Assembly: GCA_900540395.1 (NCBI GenBank)
Contig: UQFQ01000001.1
Span: forward strand, 1-64,000
DNA: 64,000 bases
Direction: 5' to 3'
Source: an uncultured Mollicutes bacterium
GTDB lineage: Bacteria; Bacillota_I; Bacilli_A; RFN20; CAG-826
Below the pieces are notes generated by a model, which saw only the letters and a list, made by a program, of their open reading frames with translations, did not search any database and was not told where the DNA came from. Of the stretch, positions 8,490 through 16,956 are shown one piece after another. Numbering within the stretch: the first letter of the stretch is position 1; each line of letters begins with the position of its first letter. The position numbers and the translations under genes were made by a program.

Positions 8490-9146
8490 ATGAGAAAATT
8501 AGTTAATATAAGCGAAGCAGCACAAATATTGGGTGTAACCACAACAACGCTTCGAAATTGGGATAAAAAAGGTTTATTAAAACCAGATGAACTTACAAAA
8601 GGCAATGCAAGACGCTATAGAATTGAATCTTTAAGAAATGTTAATAGAAATATTATATTTACTAAAGATGATTTAAAAACTATCGCATATGCGCGTGTTT
8701 CTTCACATGATCAAAAGGAAGATTTAAATAGGCAAGTCCATTTATTAGAACTTTATTGCTCAAAACATGGCTATAAATATGAAGTAATCCAAGACATTGG
8801 CTCTGGAATGAATTATTATAAGAAAGGCTTGACTAAACTTATTGATTTAATTTTAGACAATCAAGTTCAAAGACTTATACTTACACATAAAGATAGACTT
8901 TTGCGTTTTGGTGCAGAATTAGTGTTTTCTATATGTGAAGCAAAAAATGTCGAAGTTATCATAATTAACCAAGGCGATGAAGCTCCTTCATTTGAAGAAG
9001 AATTAGCTGAAGATGTTTTAGAGATAATTACAGTATTTTCGGCTAGATTATATGGAAGTCGAAGTAAAAAGAACAAAAAACTTATTAGTGATTTGGAGAA
9101 AGTAGTTGAAACAGATATCACAAGAAGTCAGAATAAATCCGAATAA
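8490..9146 (+). CDS. tnpA: IS607-type serine recombinase TnpA
   Basis: The protein is about 218 residues from ATG 8490; a GTG at 8475 would add five residues, and neither start has a clear ribosome site. It begins with a MerR-type helix-turn-helix (NISEAAQILGV...LRNWDKKGLL), then has the serine-resolvase fold with catalytic Ser in YARVSSHDQ. QDIGSGMNYY, LTHKDRLLRFG and the EDVLEIITVFSARLYG helix follow, all family landmarks. It catalyses strand exchange for excision and insertion of the element. It overlaps tnpB by 41 nt, implying coupled expression. No lesion is visible. Confidence 0.9.
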   Translation: MRKLVNISEAAQILGVTTTTLRNWDKKGLLKPDELTKGNARRYRIESLRNVNRNIIFTKDDLKTIAYARVSSHDQKEDLNRQVHLLELYCSKHGYKYEVIQDIGSGMNYYKKGLTKLIDLILDNQVQRLILTHKDRLLRFGAELVFSICEAKNVEVIIINQGDEAPSFEEELAEDVLEIITVFSARLYGSRSKKNKKLISDLEKVVETDITRSQNKSE

Positions 9147-10392
9147 TATACAAAAGACTTATCTTGCAAAATGTTTTGGTTGTAAGCGCTTTGCCTATAA
9201 CTGGGGAGTTGAACAATATAACGAAAATGTTAGCAAGGGTATTTTTAAAAGCGGATATGATTTGAAAAAGGATTTTAATGCTTTAAAAGAAAGTAAGTTT
9301 CCTTTTGTTTATGATGTCACAAAATATGCTACACAACAACCATTTATAAATTTAAATAAGGCAATCAAAGATGCTTGGAAAAATAGGAAAAAAGGTGAAC
9401 CAGTAAGACTTTCTTTTAAAAAGAAATCAAATCATGAAAGTTTTTATATTGGCGGTGATCAAATCAAAATCTTCACAAAACCCTATTCTAAAAAACAGTT
9501 TTTGAAAATCCCTCTACTCGACAAACCTTTAAAATTAACAGAGAAAATTAAATATAATGCCAAGATTTTATCTTGCACGATTTCTCACATTTACTCTTTA
9601 TACTGCGTTTCTTTTACTTTTGAAATTTCAGAAGAAGAATTGATTAATGAAAAAGCCAAGCTAGCAAATTTAACTAATAAAGCAGTTGGAATTGATTTAG
9701 GAATCAAATCAGCATTAACACTTTCTGTACCAATCAATATTCACTTCCCAATAAAGATTAAAAAAGAAAACAGAAAGCTAATTAAACTTTCTAGACAACT
9801 TGATAGAAAAGTTCACCCAAGAACCAAAGGTGACACTACCAAGAAGTCAAAGAATTATTTAAAAGCAGCTTTTCGTTTACAAAAGCAATACATGCATATT
9901 TTCAATATGAAAAAAGATTTTATAGAAAAAGTTTCTTCGCTAATTGTGAGGAATTTTGACTATATTTGTATGGAAGATTTGAATGTACAAGGAATGCTTA
10001 AGAATCATCGTTTAGCTAAAGCAATAAGTAATGTCTCTTTTTATAAATTAAGGGAAAGAATTCACGAAAAATGCAATATGGTTGGTAAATTTTTTATTTT
10101 AGCTGATAGGTTTTTCCCTAGCACAAAAACCTGTTCATGTTGTGGTACTTATAATTCTCGCATCAAGTTAAGTGATCGCGAATTTAATTGTGATTATTGC
10201 GAAATTACAATTGATCGTGATTTTAATGCTGCGACCAATCTGCATAAATATTTAATTGGAAAAATAGGTAGAGTTACTGCCGAATTTACGCTTGCGGACT
10301 TAACGGCTCTGGAAAATGATTTTTGCATAAATCATTTACCAACCAGTAAGGTTGAAACAAGAAATCAATATAATTTTTGTAATTATTTATAA
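9106..10392 (+). CDS. tnpB: TnpB RNA-guided nuclease (IS200/IS605/IS607 family)
   Basis: This 428-residue protein starts at TTG 9106 inside tnpA. The N-terminal region has the family pattern FGCKRFAYNWGVEQY. The RuvC active site is complete: Asp197 in GIDLGIK, Glu290 in MEDLNV, and the Asp370/Asp372 DRDFNAA motif. A CxxC...CxxC zinc ribbon lies between (CSCCG, CDYC). The C-terminus (EFTLADLTALEND, TSKVET) is typical of family members whose 3' coding sequence overlaps the omega-RNA scaffold. Known TnpBs use an RNA from the element's right end to cut empty donor sites and so help the element persist. The guide here would be the flank starting at 10417. Confidence 0.9.
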   Translation: MKQISQEVRINPNNIQKTYLAKCFGCKRFAYNWGVEQYNENVSKGIFKSGYDLKKDFNALKESKFPFVYDVTKYATQQPFINLNKAIKDAWKNRKKGEPVRLSFKKKSNHESFYIGGDQIKIFTKPYSKKQFLKIPLLDKPLKLTEKIKYNAKILSCTISHIYSLYCVSFTFEISEEELINEKAKLANLTNKAVGIDLGIKSALTLSVPINIHFPIKIKKENRKLIKLSRQLDRKVHPRTKGDTTKKSKNYLKAAFRLQKQYMHIFNMKKDFIEKVSSLIVRNFDYICMEDLNVQGMLKNHRLAKAISNVSFYKLRERIHEKCNMVGKFFILADRFFPSTKTCSCCGTYNSRIKLSDREFNCDYCEITIDRDFNAATNLHKYLIGKIGRVTAEFTLADLTALENDFCINHLPTSKVETRNQYNFCNYL

Positions 10393-10416
10393 GAATTTAT
10401 AAATTTGATATAACGG

Positions 10417-11401
10417 TATTAATTATAAAGAAATTGAATCCAATAGTGTTGGATATAAAGAAGATTATGAAATGCAATCACTAGATTTTGAAGAATTTTT
10501 ATGGGCTTTAAATTATAGTGATGTTCAGATTCAAGATTTATATTCCTGTATGCTAGCTCTAAAGCCTTTTTCTAAATTTGAATATGATATACTTCTTAAT
10601 CATTTTAAAGATTATATGATTGTAGGAGGAATGCCTTTTCCTGCTGCAACTTTTATTCAAAATAAGAACTTTGTAAATATACTTAATTTAAAAAGAAATA
10701 TATTAACAAGCTATAAGGAAGATATTGTTAAATATTCTAGTGGATTAGATAGAGGAAAGATATTAGCTTTTTACAACAATGTTCCAGTATTTCTTTCTAA
10801 AGAAAACAAAAAGTTTCAAATATCTAAAATTAATAAAAACGCAAGAAATAGAGATTATATTGGTGTAATTGAATGGCTTGAAAATGCTGGAATTATTAAT
10901 GTATGCTACCAATTAGAAGCTCTTAATATTCCGTTAAAAGCAAATTATCTTCCTAATTCATATAAAGTTTATTTTAAAGACACTGGCTTATTAGTAGCCT
11001 CTTTAGACGATGAAGCTGATTATGATTTAAGATTAAATAATAATTTTGGTATTTATAAAGGCGCGTTGTTTGAAAATGCTGTAGCTGAGATGCTTTCAAA
11101 AGAAGGCCTTAATTTGTATTTTTATAAGAATGAAAAAAGTACAATTGAAATGGATTTTATTATTAGAGATAGAGAGAATGTCGTACCAGTTGAGGTAAAA
11201 GCAGAAGATGGTAGCACTCTTTCACTCAATAAACTTATTAATGATAAAAAGTATTATCAAATTAAATATGGAATAAAGCTTGCTAATAAAAATATAGGTT
11301 TCAATGGTTATATTTTTACTTATCCATACTTTTTAGGATTTTTACTTAAAAGATTTTTGAATGAATTTGAATTTGATAAATATAATGGCGAGAAGCAATA
11401 A
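10417..11401 (+). pseudogene. AAA_14/DUF4143 ATPase, 3' part after the IS607-type element
   Basis: The frame continues the 8032 gene directly from the element's right end, starting INYKEIESNSVGYKEDY and reaching a normal TAA at 11401. It holds the rest of the ATPase domain (LDFEEFLWALNY) and the DUF4143 C-terminal domain, recognisable from KVYFKDTGLL, the FENAVAEML helix and the nuclease-like EMDFIIRDRENVVPVEVKAED segment. That last motif resembles the PD-(D/E)xK-like core often seen at the end of this family. Residues from about 146 on could be made only if translation restarted at ATG 10472, which has no good ribosome site. Confidence 0.8.
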
Positions 11402-12190
11402 TGATTAAATTCATCCATAAATTTGTTGTTTAAGTATTCACATTATGTTTTATTACTTCTTGCTTTATTACGTATTTTAACAAAAATTACTTCTCGCTTT
11501 GGTACAACTCGTTATAAAAAATTATTTGAGAGTGACAAATATCTTTTAAACTTATATCCATACAAGTTAAGGCTTTAACGCTATTTGATCTAACAATGTC
11601 TTGATTAGGGTAATAGCGATAGTTGCTTTCTTGAAAAATTAAAGCAGGTTTATCTAGGCAATCCTATCATAATGTCTTAAAGTTTCCGTAGTTATCTTTT
11701 TTCCATAGCAAGCGAGTAATTACTTTTTCGTATTATTGTTAGAATTATTTATCGATACAAATTTGTTAAAATTGCTACATATTCATCTAAAAAGCCTGCA
11801 AAAATTATATTTTTTCTTAAAAATATCTTTTTTATCGCTAAAAATTCCTTATATACTATGCCTTTAGAATAAAAACTTTGCAAAAATTTGATGTTTTTAT
11901 TGTTTTTATTATATTGACTTGCTATAATGCATTCACTTAGATGGGCGGAGTTTTTCTGTAGTTGATTAAGTAGAGGACTTAATACTATAAAAGATTTGTT
12001 ACAAACTGAGTTCATAATTCTAAAACTTAAGTTGGTAGATCGATTGTATAACTATTAGAAAAACAACATCTAGTAAATCGTTTATCAAAATCACTACATT
12101 GCAAAAAGTATTTCTTTGTCGTACTAAAAGCTTATTGACATACCACTAAGAAGCGGCGTTATTTGATTTAATGCGATAAAATCGGCATTA
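11402..12190. other. Gene-poor stretch with a decayed minus-strand frame
   Basis: No intact gene is visible. On the minus strand an 88-codon frame (12015-11749) is followed, after stops and frame changes, by another open segment at about 11690-11500 containing DKPALIFQESNYRYYP, VRSNSVKALTCMDISL and IIFYNELYQSEK. The composition is protein-like, but I cannot assign a family. GCGAGAAGCAATAAT at 11389 recurs inverted as ATTACTTCTCGC at 11487. I read this as the remains of one or more lost genes. Confidence 0.4.
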
Positions 12191-12201
12191 AATATAAAGA
12201 T

Positions 12202-12223
12202 ATTAAGATAGTATTAAGAAATA
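12202..12223 (+). promoter_or_regulatory. Paired ATTAAGA direct repeat, OmpR/PhoP-like box
   Basis: The 11-bp units ATTAAGATAGT and ATTAAGAAATA abut directly, with TATATATT (12228-12235) as a candidate -10 about 5 bp downstream. The geometry is nearly the same as at 4078-4112. The gene start follows at 12318. Confidence 0.55.
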
Positions 12224-12317
12224 CTAATATATATTAATATATTCTAAATTTGATATTTAATATATCAATGCATTGACTAGTGATAACTAGTTTTTTTCAT
12301 TGATAAGGAGGATTCTT

Positions 12318-14540
12318 ATGAAAAAAAGCTTAAAAGCTTTAGCTGTCTTATCGCTCTTCGGTTTAGGATTAGGCAGTGTTACAGCTTGTGGTGGGAGTTC
12401 AAAATCAATTACTATTTCTGTTAATGGAACTGCCGTTGGTGCTAATGGTGTTCATGTAAATGAACTTTCTACAGTTACTTTTTCGGCAACAATAGATGGT
12501 GGTGCTGAAACTGATACAGTTGTATGGGCAACAAATTCTGCTTCTGCTTTTACATTTAGCAGCACAACAGGTAATGAAGTTACAGCAACCGCAAATACAC
12601 CTTCAACAACTGGCTATGTAGTTTCCGCAACTTTAGAAGGCGATGCAAGCGTTACAACAAGTATTACTGTTTATGTTGATGAGGCTACAAGAACTTACGA
12701 ATTAATGGTTGATACTTCTAATGCAGTCACAACATACGATACAGGCGATGCTTTTTCAACACAAGGTCTTGTGGTTAATGCAGCTGAACTTGCTAACGGA
12801 ACTGTAGTTAATTCTTATGAATTGGGAGCTGATGAGTATAAATTAACTAATGCAGCTGATGGTTCAACAATTAAAAATGGTGATATTTTAACTGAAGAAG
12901 GCTTAATGACTATTAATGTAACACCTGTTGATGATAGATATAAAGCGACATCTTTTGTTATTTCGGTAGAATTTAATGCTGTTTCTATAGTTACAACCAC
13001 TCTTGACGGTTTTGCTAAAAACGGAAGTATTTTTATGAATTTCGTTTACGGCCAAACAGATAAAGGATTTGACATCTTAGGATATGATGCTCAAACTGGT
13101 ATTTGGGGTGATTATTTAGTCGATTTCGTTGGAACAAATGGAATTTCTCAAATTTATCATCAAGAAAATGGTAAAGTTCGCAAATATTTTATGGAGAAAA
13201 CTGCTGAAAACACTTATAACATTCTTAAGTACGATCAGCCAATGTACTATAACTATGAAGCAATTACAGACGTTACTGAAATGGCTTCATTAAATCAGAT
13301 TCCAACTTATCTTGACATTTATGATGATGGCATTGAAGATGCATTAACTTACGTTGAGGCTTCTAGCGATGGTGCTTATGTGTTTACTGTTGATCCTAAT
13401 TCAAGTCTTTTTAATACTATTTTAAATACATCAGGCATCCAATATGATGATGCAGTTCAAAGCGCATTAGCTTCTGGGCAAAATGTCAGTGCTGAAGTTC
13501 AAGCTGTAGCTGATGGAACTAGTGTTATATTTGATGTTTATGCCTATCCATCTTCTAATACTAATAATGTATTAGCAGTTAGATCTACAATATATACAGC
13601 AATGGATTTAAGTTCGGAATCTATCTATGGACTTATTGATAGTAATATCTCTAATTATCAAGGGGAAACAACATCGAAAGCTAGATTTGATGATGCTTTA
13701 TCTAAAGTCAAAGGAAATAATTTCGATATAAATTATGGAAGCAATTTATTTGGCAATTTATTCTGCGAAATGCATGCTAATGATAGATATGTTTCTAATG
13801 AAGTTTATATTACTGATCAAACTGGCGCTACAATGGTTCAAGTCAATGGAATAGCTACTTTACCTGGCGGAACAAGTAATGTAGGTGGGGAAGAGAAAAC
13901 CGTACCAGCCGGAAACTATGTATTTATGTATATTGATAACGTTACAGTTGACCAAGACTCTGATGGAAACGTTACCAAGGAATTTGCTTCTCCAATGAAG
14001 TTTATTACATCTCCAACTGCAACAGACACAAGTTATTTCCAAGCTAATGATTTTGGTGCAGAAGAATCAAATTTAAATTTGGCTTATGTTGAAGGATTTA
14101 TTGATTATAGTAATTTAGAAGCTGCCAATACTTATTGGGATATGGAATATGAAGTATCTTTTACTGATAGTTCTACTCAAATGGCTGTTGAGCAAGGTTC
14201 ATATAACTTCTATGGAAGTTCTGAAACAGATTTATTCAATTTCTTTGTGACAATGCTTGGTGAGGATTATTGGGATCAATTTGTTCAAATGAGAGGCCTT
14301 CCAACTTCTCTAGGACAATGCAAAGTTAATTTATGGTATCAATTAGTTGATAATTCATGGGATAATGGTCAAACGAGCTTTATTAGATTAACAACTTATT
14401 TATGTGATGGCTCAACCGACGAGGGCGCATTAGAAAATATTGGTGCAGTCGATGTAATGACTATTCATAATATTGGAAATGGGCAATCTTCTTTATTAGA
14501 AGATTTCTATAATAGCATTACCCCTACAGCTCAAAACTAA
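12318..14540 (+). CDS. Large Ig-like lipoprotein
   Basis: The start is the ATG at 12318, 7 nt after AAGGAGG; the frame is open further upstream but has no ribosome site there. The product is about 740 residues with a signal ending in the lipobox VTAC. Residues about 25-115 look like a bacterial Ig-like fold (VTFSATIDGGAETDTVVWA...). A second Ig-like domain is suggested by TYDTGDAFSTQGLVV...TINVTPVD (about 125-220). The rest is an acidic beta-rich region I do not recognise. It is followed by a weak terminator, another Ig-like lipoprotein and an S8 protease, so a surface role next to protein digestion is plausible. Control is probably through the box at 12202. Confidence 0.8.
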   Translation: MKKSLKALAVLSLFGLGLGSVTACGGSSKSITISVNGTAVGANGVHVNELSTVTFSATIDGGAETDTVVWATNSASAFTFSSTTGNEVTATANTPSTTGYVVSATLEGDASVTTSITVYVDEATRTYELMVDTSNAVTTYDTGDAFSTQGLVVNAAELANGTVVNSYELGADEYKLTNAADGSTIKNGDILTEEGLMTINVTPVDDRYKATSFVISVEFNAVSIVTTTLDGFAKNGSIFMNFVYGQTDKGFDILGYDAQTGIWGDYLVDFVGTNGISQIYHQENGKVRKYFMEKTAENTYNILKYDQPMYYNYEAITDVTEMASLNQIPTYLDIYDDGIEDALTYVEASSDGAYVFTVDPNSSLFNTILNTSGIQYDDAVQSALASGQNVSAEVQAVADGTSVIFDVYAYPSSNTNNVLAVRSTIYTAMDLSSESIYGLIDSNISNYQGETTSKARFDDALSKVKGNNFDINYGSNLFGNLFCEMHANDRYVSNEVYITDQTGATMVQVNGIATLPGGTSNVGGEEKTVPAGNYVFMYIDNVTVDQDSDGNVTKEFASPMKFITSPTATDTSYFQANDFGAEESNLNLAYVEGFIDYSNLEAANTYWDMEYEVSFTDSSTQMAVEQGSYNFYGSSETDLFNFFVTMLGEDYWDQFVQMRGLPTSLGQCKVNLWYQLVDNSWDNGQTSFIRLTTYLCDGSTDEGALENIGAVDVMTIHNIGNGQSSLLEDFYNSITPTAQN

Positions 14541-14557
14541 TTTATTACTGAATTATT

Positions 14558-14585
14558 AAGAACCGTGTAAAAGCGGTTCTTTGTG
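14558..14585 (+). terminator. Weak intrinsic terminator or attenuator
   Basis: AAGAACCG pairs with CGGTTCTT around an 8-nt loop, followed by TTGTG with only a short T-run. It lies between two lipoprotein genes only 77 bp apart, so it probably lowers rather than ends transcription into 14618. Confidence 0.5.
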
Positions 14586-14617
14586 CGTATTTAAGATTAA
14601 CGAAAGGAGAATAGTGC

Positions 14618-16939
14618 ATGAGAAAAAGAAAGACAGTTTTATTAGCCTTTTCTTTGTTAACTCTTACAACTCTTGGAACAAGTACTTTGATTTCTTGTGG
14701 GGAAGCAACACCACAAGTATCAAAAGTGATAGTTCAAGGTGTTAAAAATGGAAGAATAGGCGATACAATTCAATTAAGCGCTATTGTAATCGGAGATGAG
14801 ACAAACTCAGTAACATGGTCTTCAAGTGATGTTGCAATTGCAACTGTGGATAGCAATGGTTTGGTTACTTTAAAGAATTCTGGAAGTGTTGAAATTACTG
14901 CTACAAGCACATTGGATCAAACCATTAAATCTTCGCCTGCTCACATCACAGTAATTTCAGGTGAAGACGAACTTAGACTTGAAATTGCTTCTTTACCAAC
15001 TAAAACAAAATACAAACTAGGCGAAACTGTATCATATGATGGTATGTCCGTTATGGCTTATGCCTATGTTGGTGGGGTAAAAGATACCACATCTGCAGAG
15101 GTTTTGACATTATCAGACGTAAATATATCTCTTGAAGAGGGATCAGTTTTGAATACTGCTGGTGCCGTTACTGTTAATGTATCGAAATCTGGTTATACTG
15201 GTGTCTCGTTCACACTTACAGTTGGAGAGACAATAACTGAGAGAAAACTATATATCTCTCGTTTTCCTAATACAACAACTTATACGTTAACTGAACAAAC
15301 TGATGGAAGTAAGACTGCTGTTTTTTCAACTAGAGGCTTACAAGTTCAAGAATTAACTTACATTGATGGAGTATTAGATACTAGAACAACATTGTCTTCT
15401 TCAGCTTATACTTTATCTTTGCTTGATGGTTCAACATTAACAACAGAAGGAACTCATACTATAACAGTAGCTTCTAATGAAGCAGATGTTGAATCTACAT
15501 CATTTAATATTATGGTCTATACAGAAGACACTTCTGTATATGACATTATGCAAACATTACAAACAACTCAAAATTTTACTGCTGAAGTTTTTAATAATGT
15601 GGGTACAACATCCGATACTACTGGTTTCCACTATCTAAGAAGATATAACGAAAAATATTATGATGAAGTAGAATATCAAAACATAAATAACGGAACTGAA
15701 ATAGTTTTTGATACAACGGGAGTCAAATCACATATTGGATATACAACTTACACAACAGGTGAAGGAGAAACTGCAGAACGAGGTATTGTTCAATACACCT
15801 ATGATTACAGAGGCAGGATAAAAGCTGATGTTATCGTTTCTACTGGACATGATTCTTGGTGGGATAAAGCATCCTCTGTTGCTAGATTATTTACTTTATT
15901 CAATTTAAGTGATATTCCAACCAAAACATTAAATGGGCGTTTCTTAACTACAGTTATTGACGTTGTTCCAGGCGATAATGATATGGGCGATCAAACTGTA
16001 GCAAAATATCCATTAGTTGCAAGTTTCTTAGATTATTGTGGTTGGTCAAGTTCTTTGATTACAATTATGAATCGTTTCACTATCAGCTTTAATAGTGATA
16101 ATAATCTTGAAATGACTGCGGATTTTGGAAGTTATGGTTCAACAAGATTGGTTATTAGCAATATTGGAACTACATCTGTTGAAGAAATTGAACTTGCACT
16201 TGCTGAAACACCAGAAGATTTAGTTCCTGACATGGACCCTGATGATTCAGTTGTAACTCTTGCAACTGCATTTAAATTAAACAATTATACTAGATTTGAA
16301 TATGGCGATAATGGTGTAGCTAAAGATAGTCCTCAAGCTTATTATAACGAAGATTATTATTATGATGTGGCTGGAGGGATAGGTTATGGTCTTGTAACTG
16401 TTAATGGCCAAGAAATGGTTCAAAGATTTACTGGCGGTCGAAATAATACTTTTACTGCAAGTGGTGAACCTGTTGCTTTGAATGGTCAAACTTTTATCGA
16501 ATATGTTGATAGCGTAGCTTCACAAAGTTCAAATACATCACGTGGTTATGTCGCAAGTAGTATGAGCACAACGTTTGGAGATGAGACAAATCCAAATGGC
16601 CTTTTATATACATTTAGTGCCTACGCAGGACTTTCTACAGATACAACGGTTACTTATCAATCATTTGATGATCGTGCATTGCAAGATTTAGTCGATTACA
16701 TAGGAAGTGGTACAACAGATGAATTCCGTTTCTGGTTAATGACCACTTATAAAGAATATGTTGATGAAAAAAGTTACACTAATGTTGATAACATTGATAC
16801 TATTGAAGTTTGGGACATCAATGCTGTTAGCTTAAGCGGCTATGTTATGGCATTTGGTGATTTTGGATCAACAAATGTAAGTTGGATTGAAGAAGGACTT
16901 GCTCAAGTTGGAGCAACCCAAGCACTCGCTTTAAAATAG
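14618..16939 (+). CDS. BIG_2-type lipoprotein
   Basis: This 773-residue protein starts at ATG 14618 after AAAGGAG. The signal ends in the lipobox TLISC. Residues about 33-112 form a BIG_2-like domain (IGDTIQLSAIV...VTWSSSDVAIATVDSNG...GSVEITATS). Two further Ig-like units follow (KYKLGETVSYDGMSVMAY, and the TYTLTEQ...GLQVQELTY segment). The C-terminal half is Tyr/Asp-rich and resembles in style the lipoprotein upstream; I cannot name it. The S8 protease gene begins 17 nt after its stop, so the two are almost certainly co-transcribed. It may be an anchor or substrate-binding partner of the protease, which is inference. Confidence 0.8.
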   Translation: MRKRKTVLLAFSLLTLTTLGTSTLISCGEATPQVSKVIVQGVKNGRIGDTIQLSAIVIGDETNSVTWSSSDVAIATVDSNGLVTLKNSGSVEITATSTLDQTIKSSPAHITVISGEDELRLEIASLPTKTKYKLGETVSYDGMSVMAYAYVGGVKDTTSAEVLTLSDVNISLEEGSVLNTAGAVTVNVSKSGYTGVSFTLTVGETITERKLYISRFPNTTTYTLTEQTDGSKTAVFSTRGLQVQELTYIDGVLDTRTTLSSSAYTLSLLDGSTLTTEGTHTITVASNEADVESTSFNIMVYTEDTSVYDIMQTLQTTQNFTAEVFNNVGTTSDTTGFHYLRRYNEKYYDEVEYQNINNGTEIVFDTTGVKSHIGYTTYTTGEGETAERGIVQYTYDYRGRIKADVIVSTGHDSWWDKASSVARLFTLFNLSDIPTKTLNGRFLTTVIDVVPGDNDMGDQTVAKYPLVASFLDYCGWSSSLITIMNRFTISFNSDNNLEMTADFGSYGSTRLVISNIGTTSVEEIELALAETPEDLVPDMDPDDSVVTLATAFKLNNYTRFEYGDNGVAKDSPQAYYNEDYYYDVAGGIGYGLVTVNGQEMVQRFTGGRNNTFTASGEPVALNGQTFIEYVDSVASQSSNTSRGYVASSMSTTFGDETNPNGLLYTFSAYAGLSTDTTVTYQSFDDRALQDLVDYIGSGTTDEFRFWLMTTYKEYVDEKSYTNVDNIDTIEVWDINAVSLSGYVMAFGDFGSTNVSWIEEGLAQVGATQALALK

Positions 16940-16956
16940 TTGAGGAGGAATAACTT

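Larger units (their letters stand above)
8412..10416 (+). mobile_element. IS607-family element carrying tnpA and tnpB
   Basis: The element is 2005 bp, with overlapping serine-recombinase tnpA and tnpB genes. The boundaries are inferred by restoring the host gene: the left flank ends in ATGGG, the element ends in ...TAACGG, and removing one GG core rebuilds ATG GGT ATT AAT in frame. There are no terminal inverted repeats and no longer target duplication, as expected of IS607 serine-recombinase elements that use a GG-like core. Both genes look intact, so the insertion may be recent. Confidence 0.85.
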
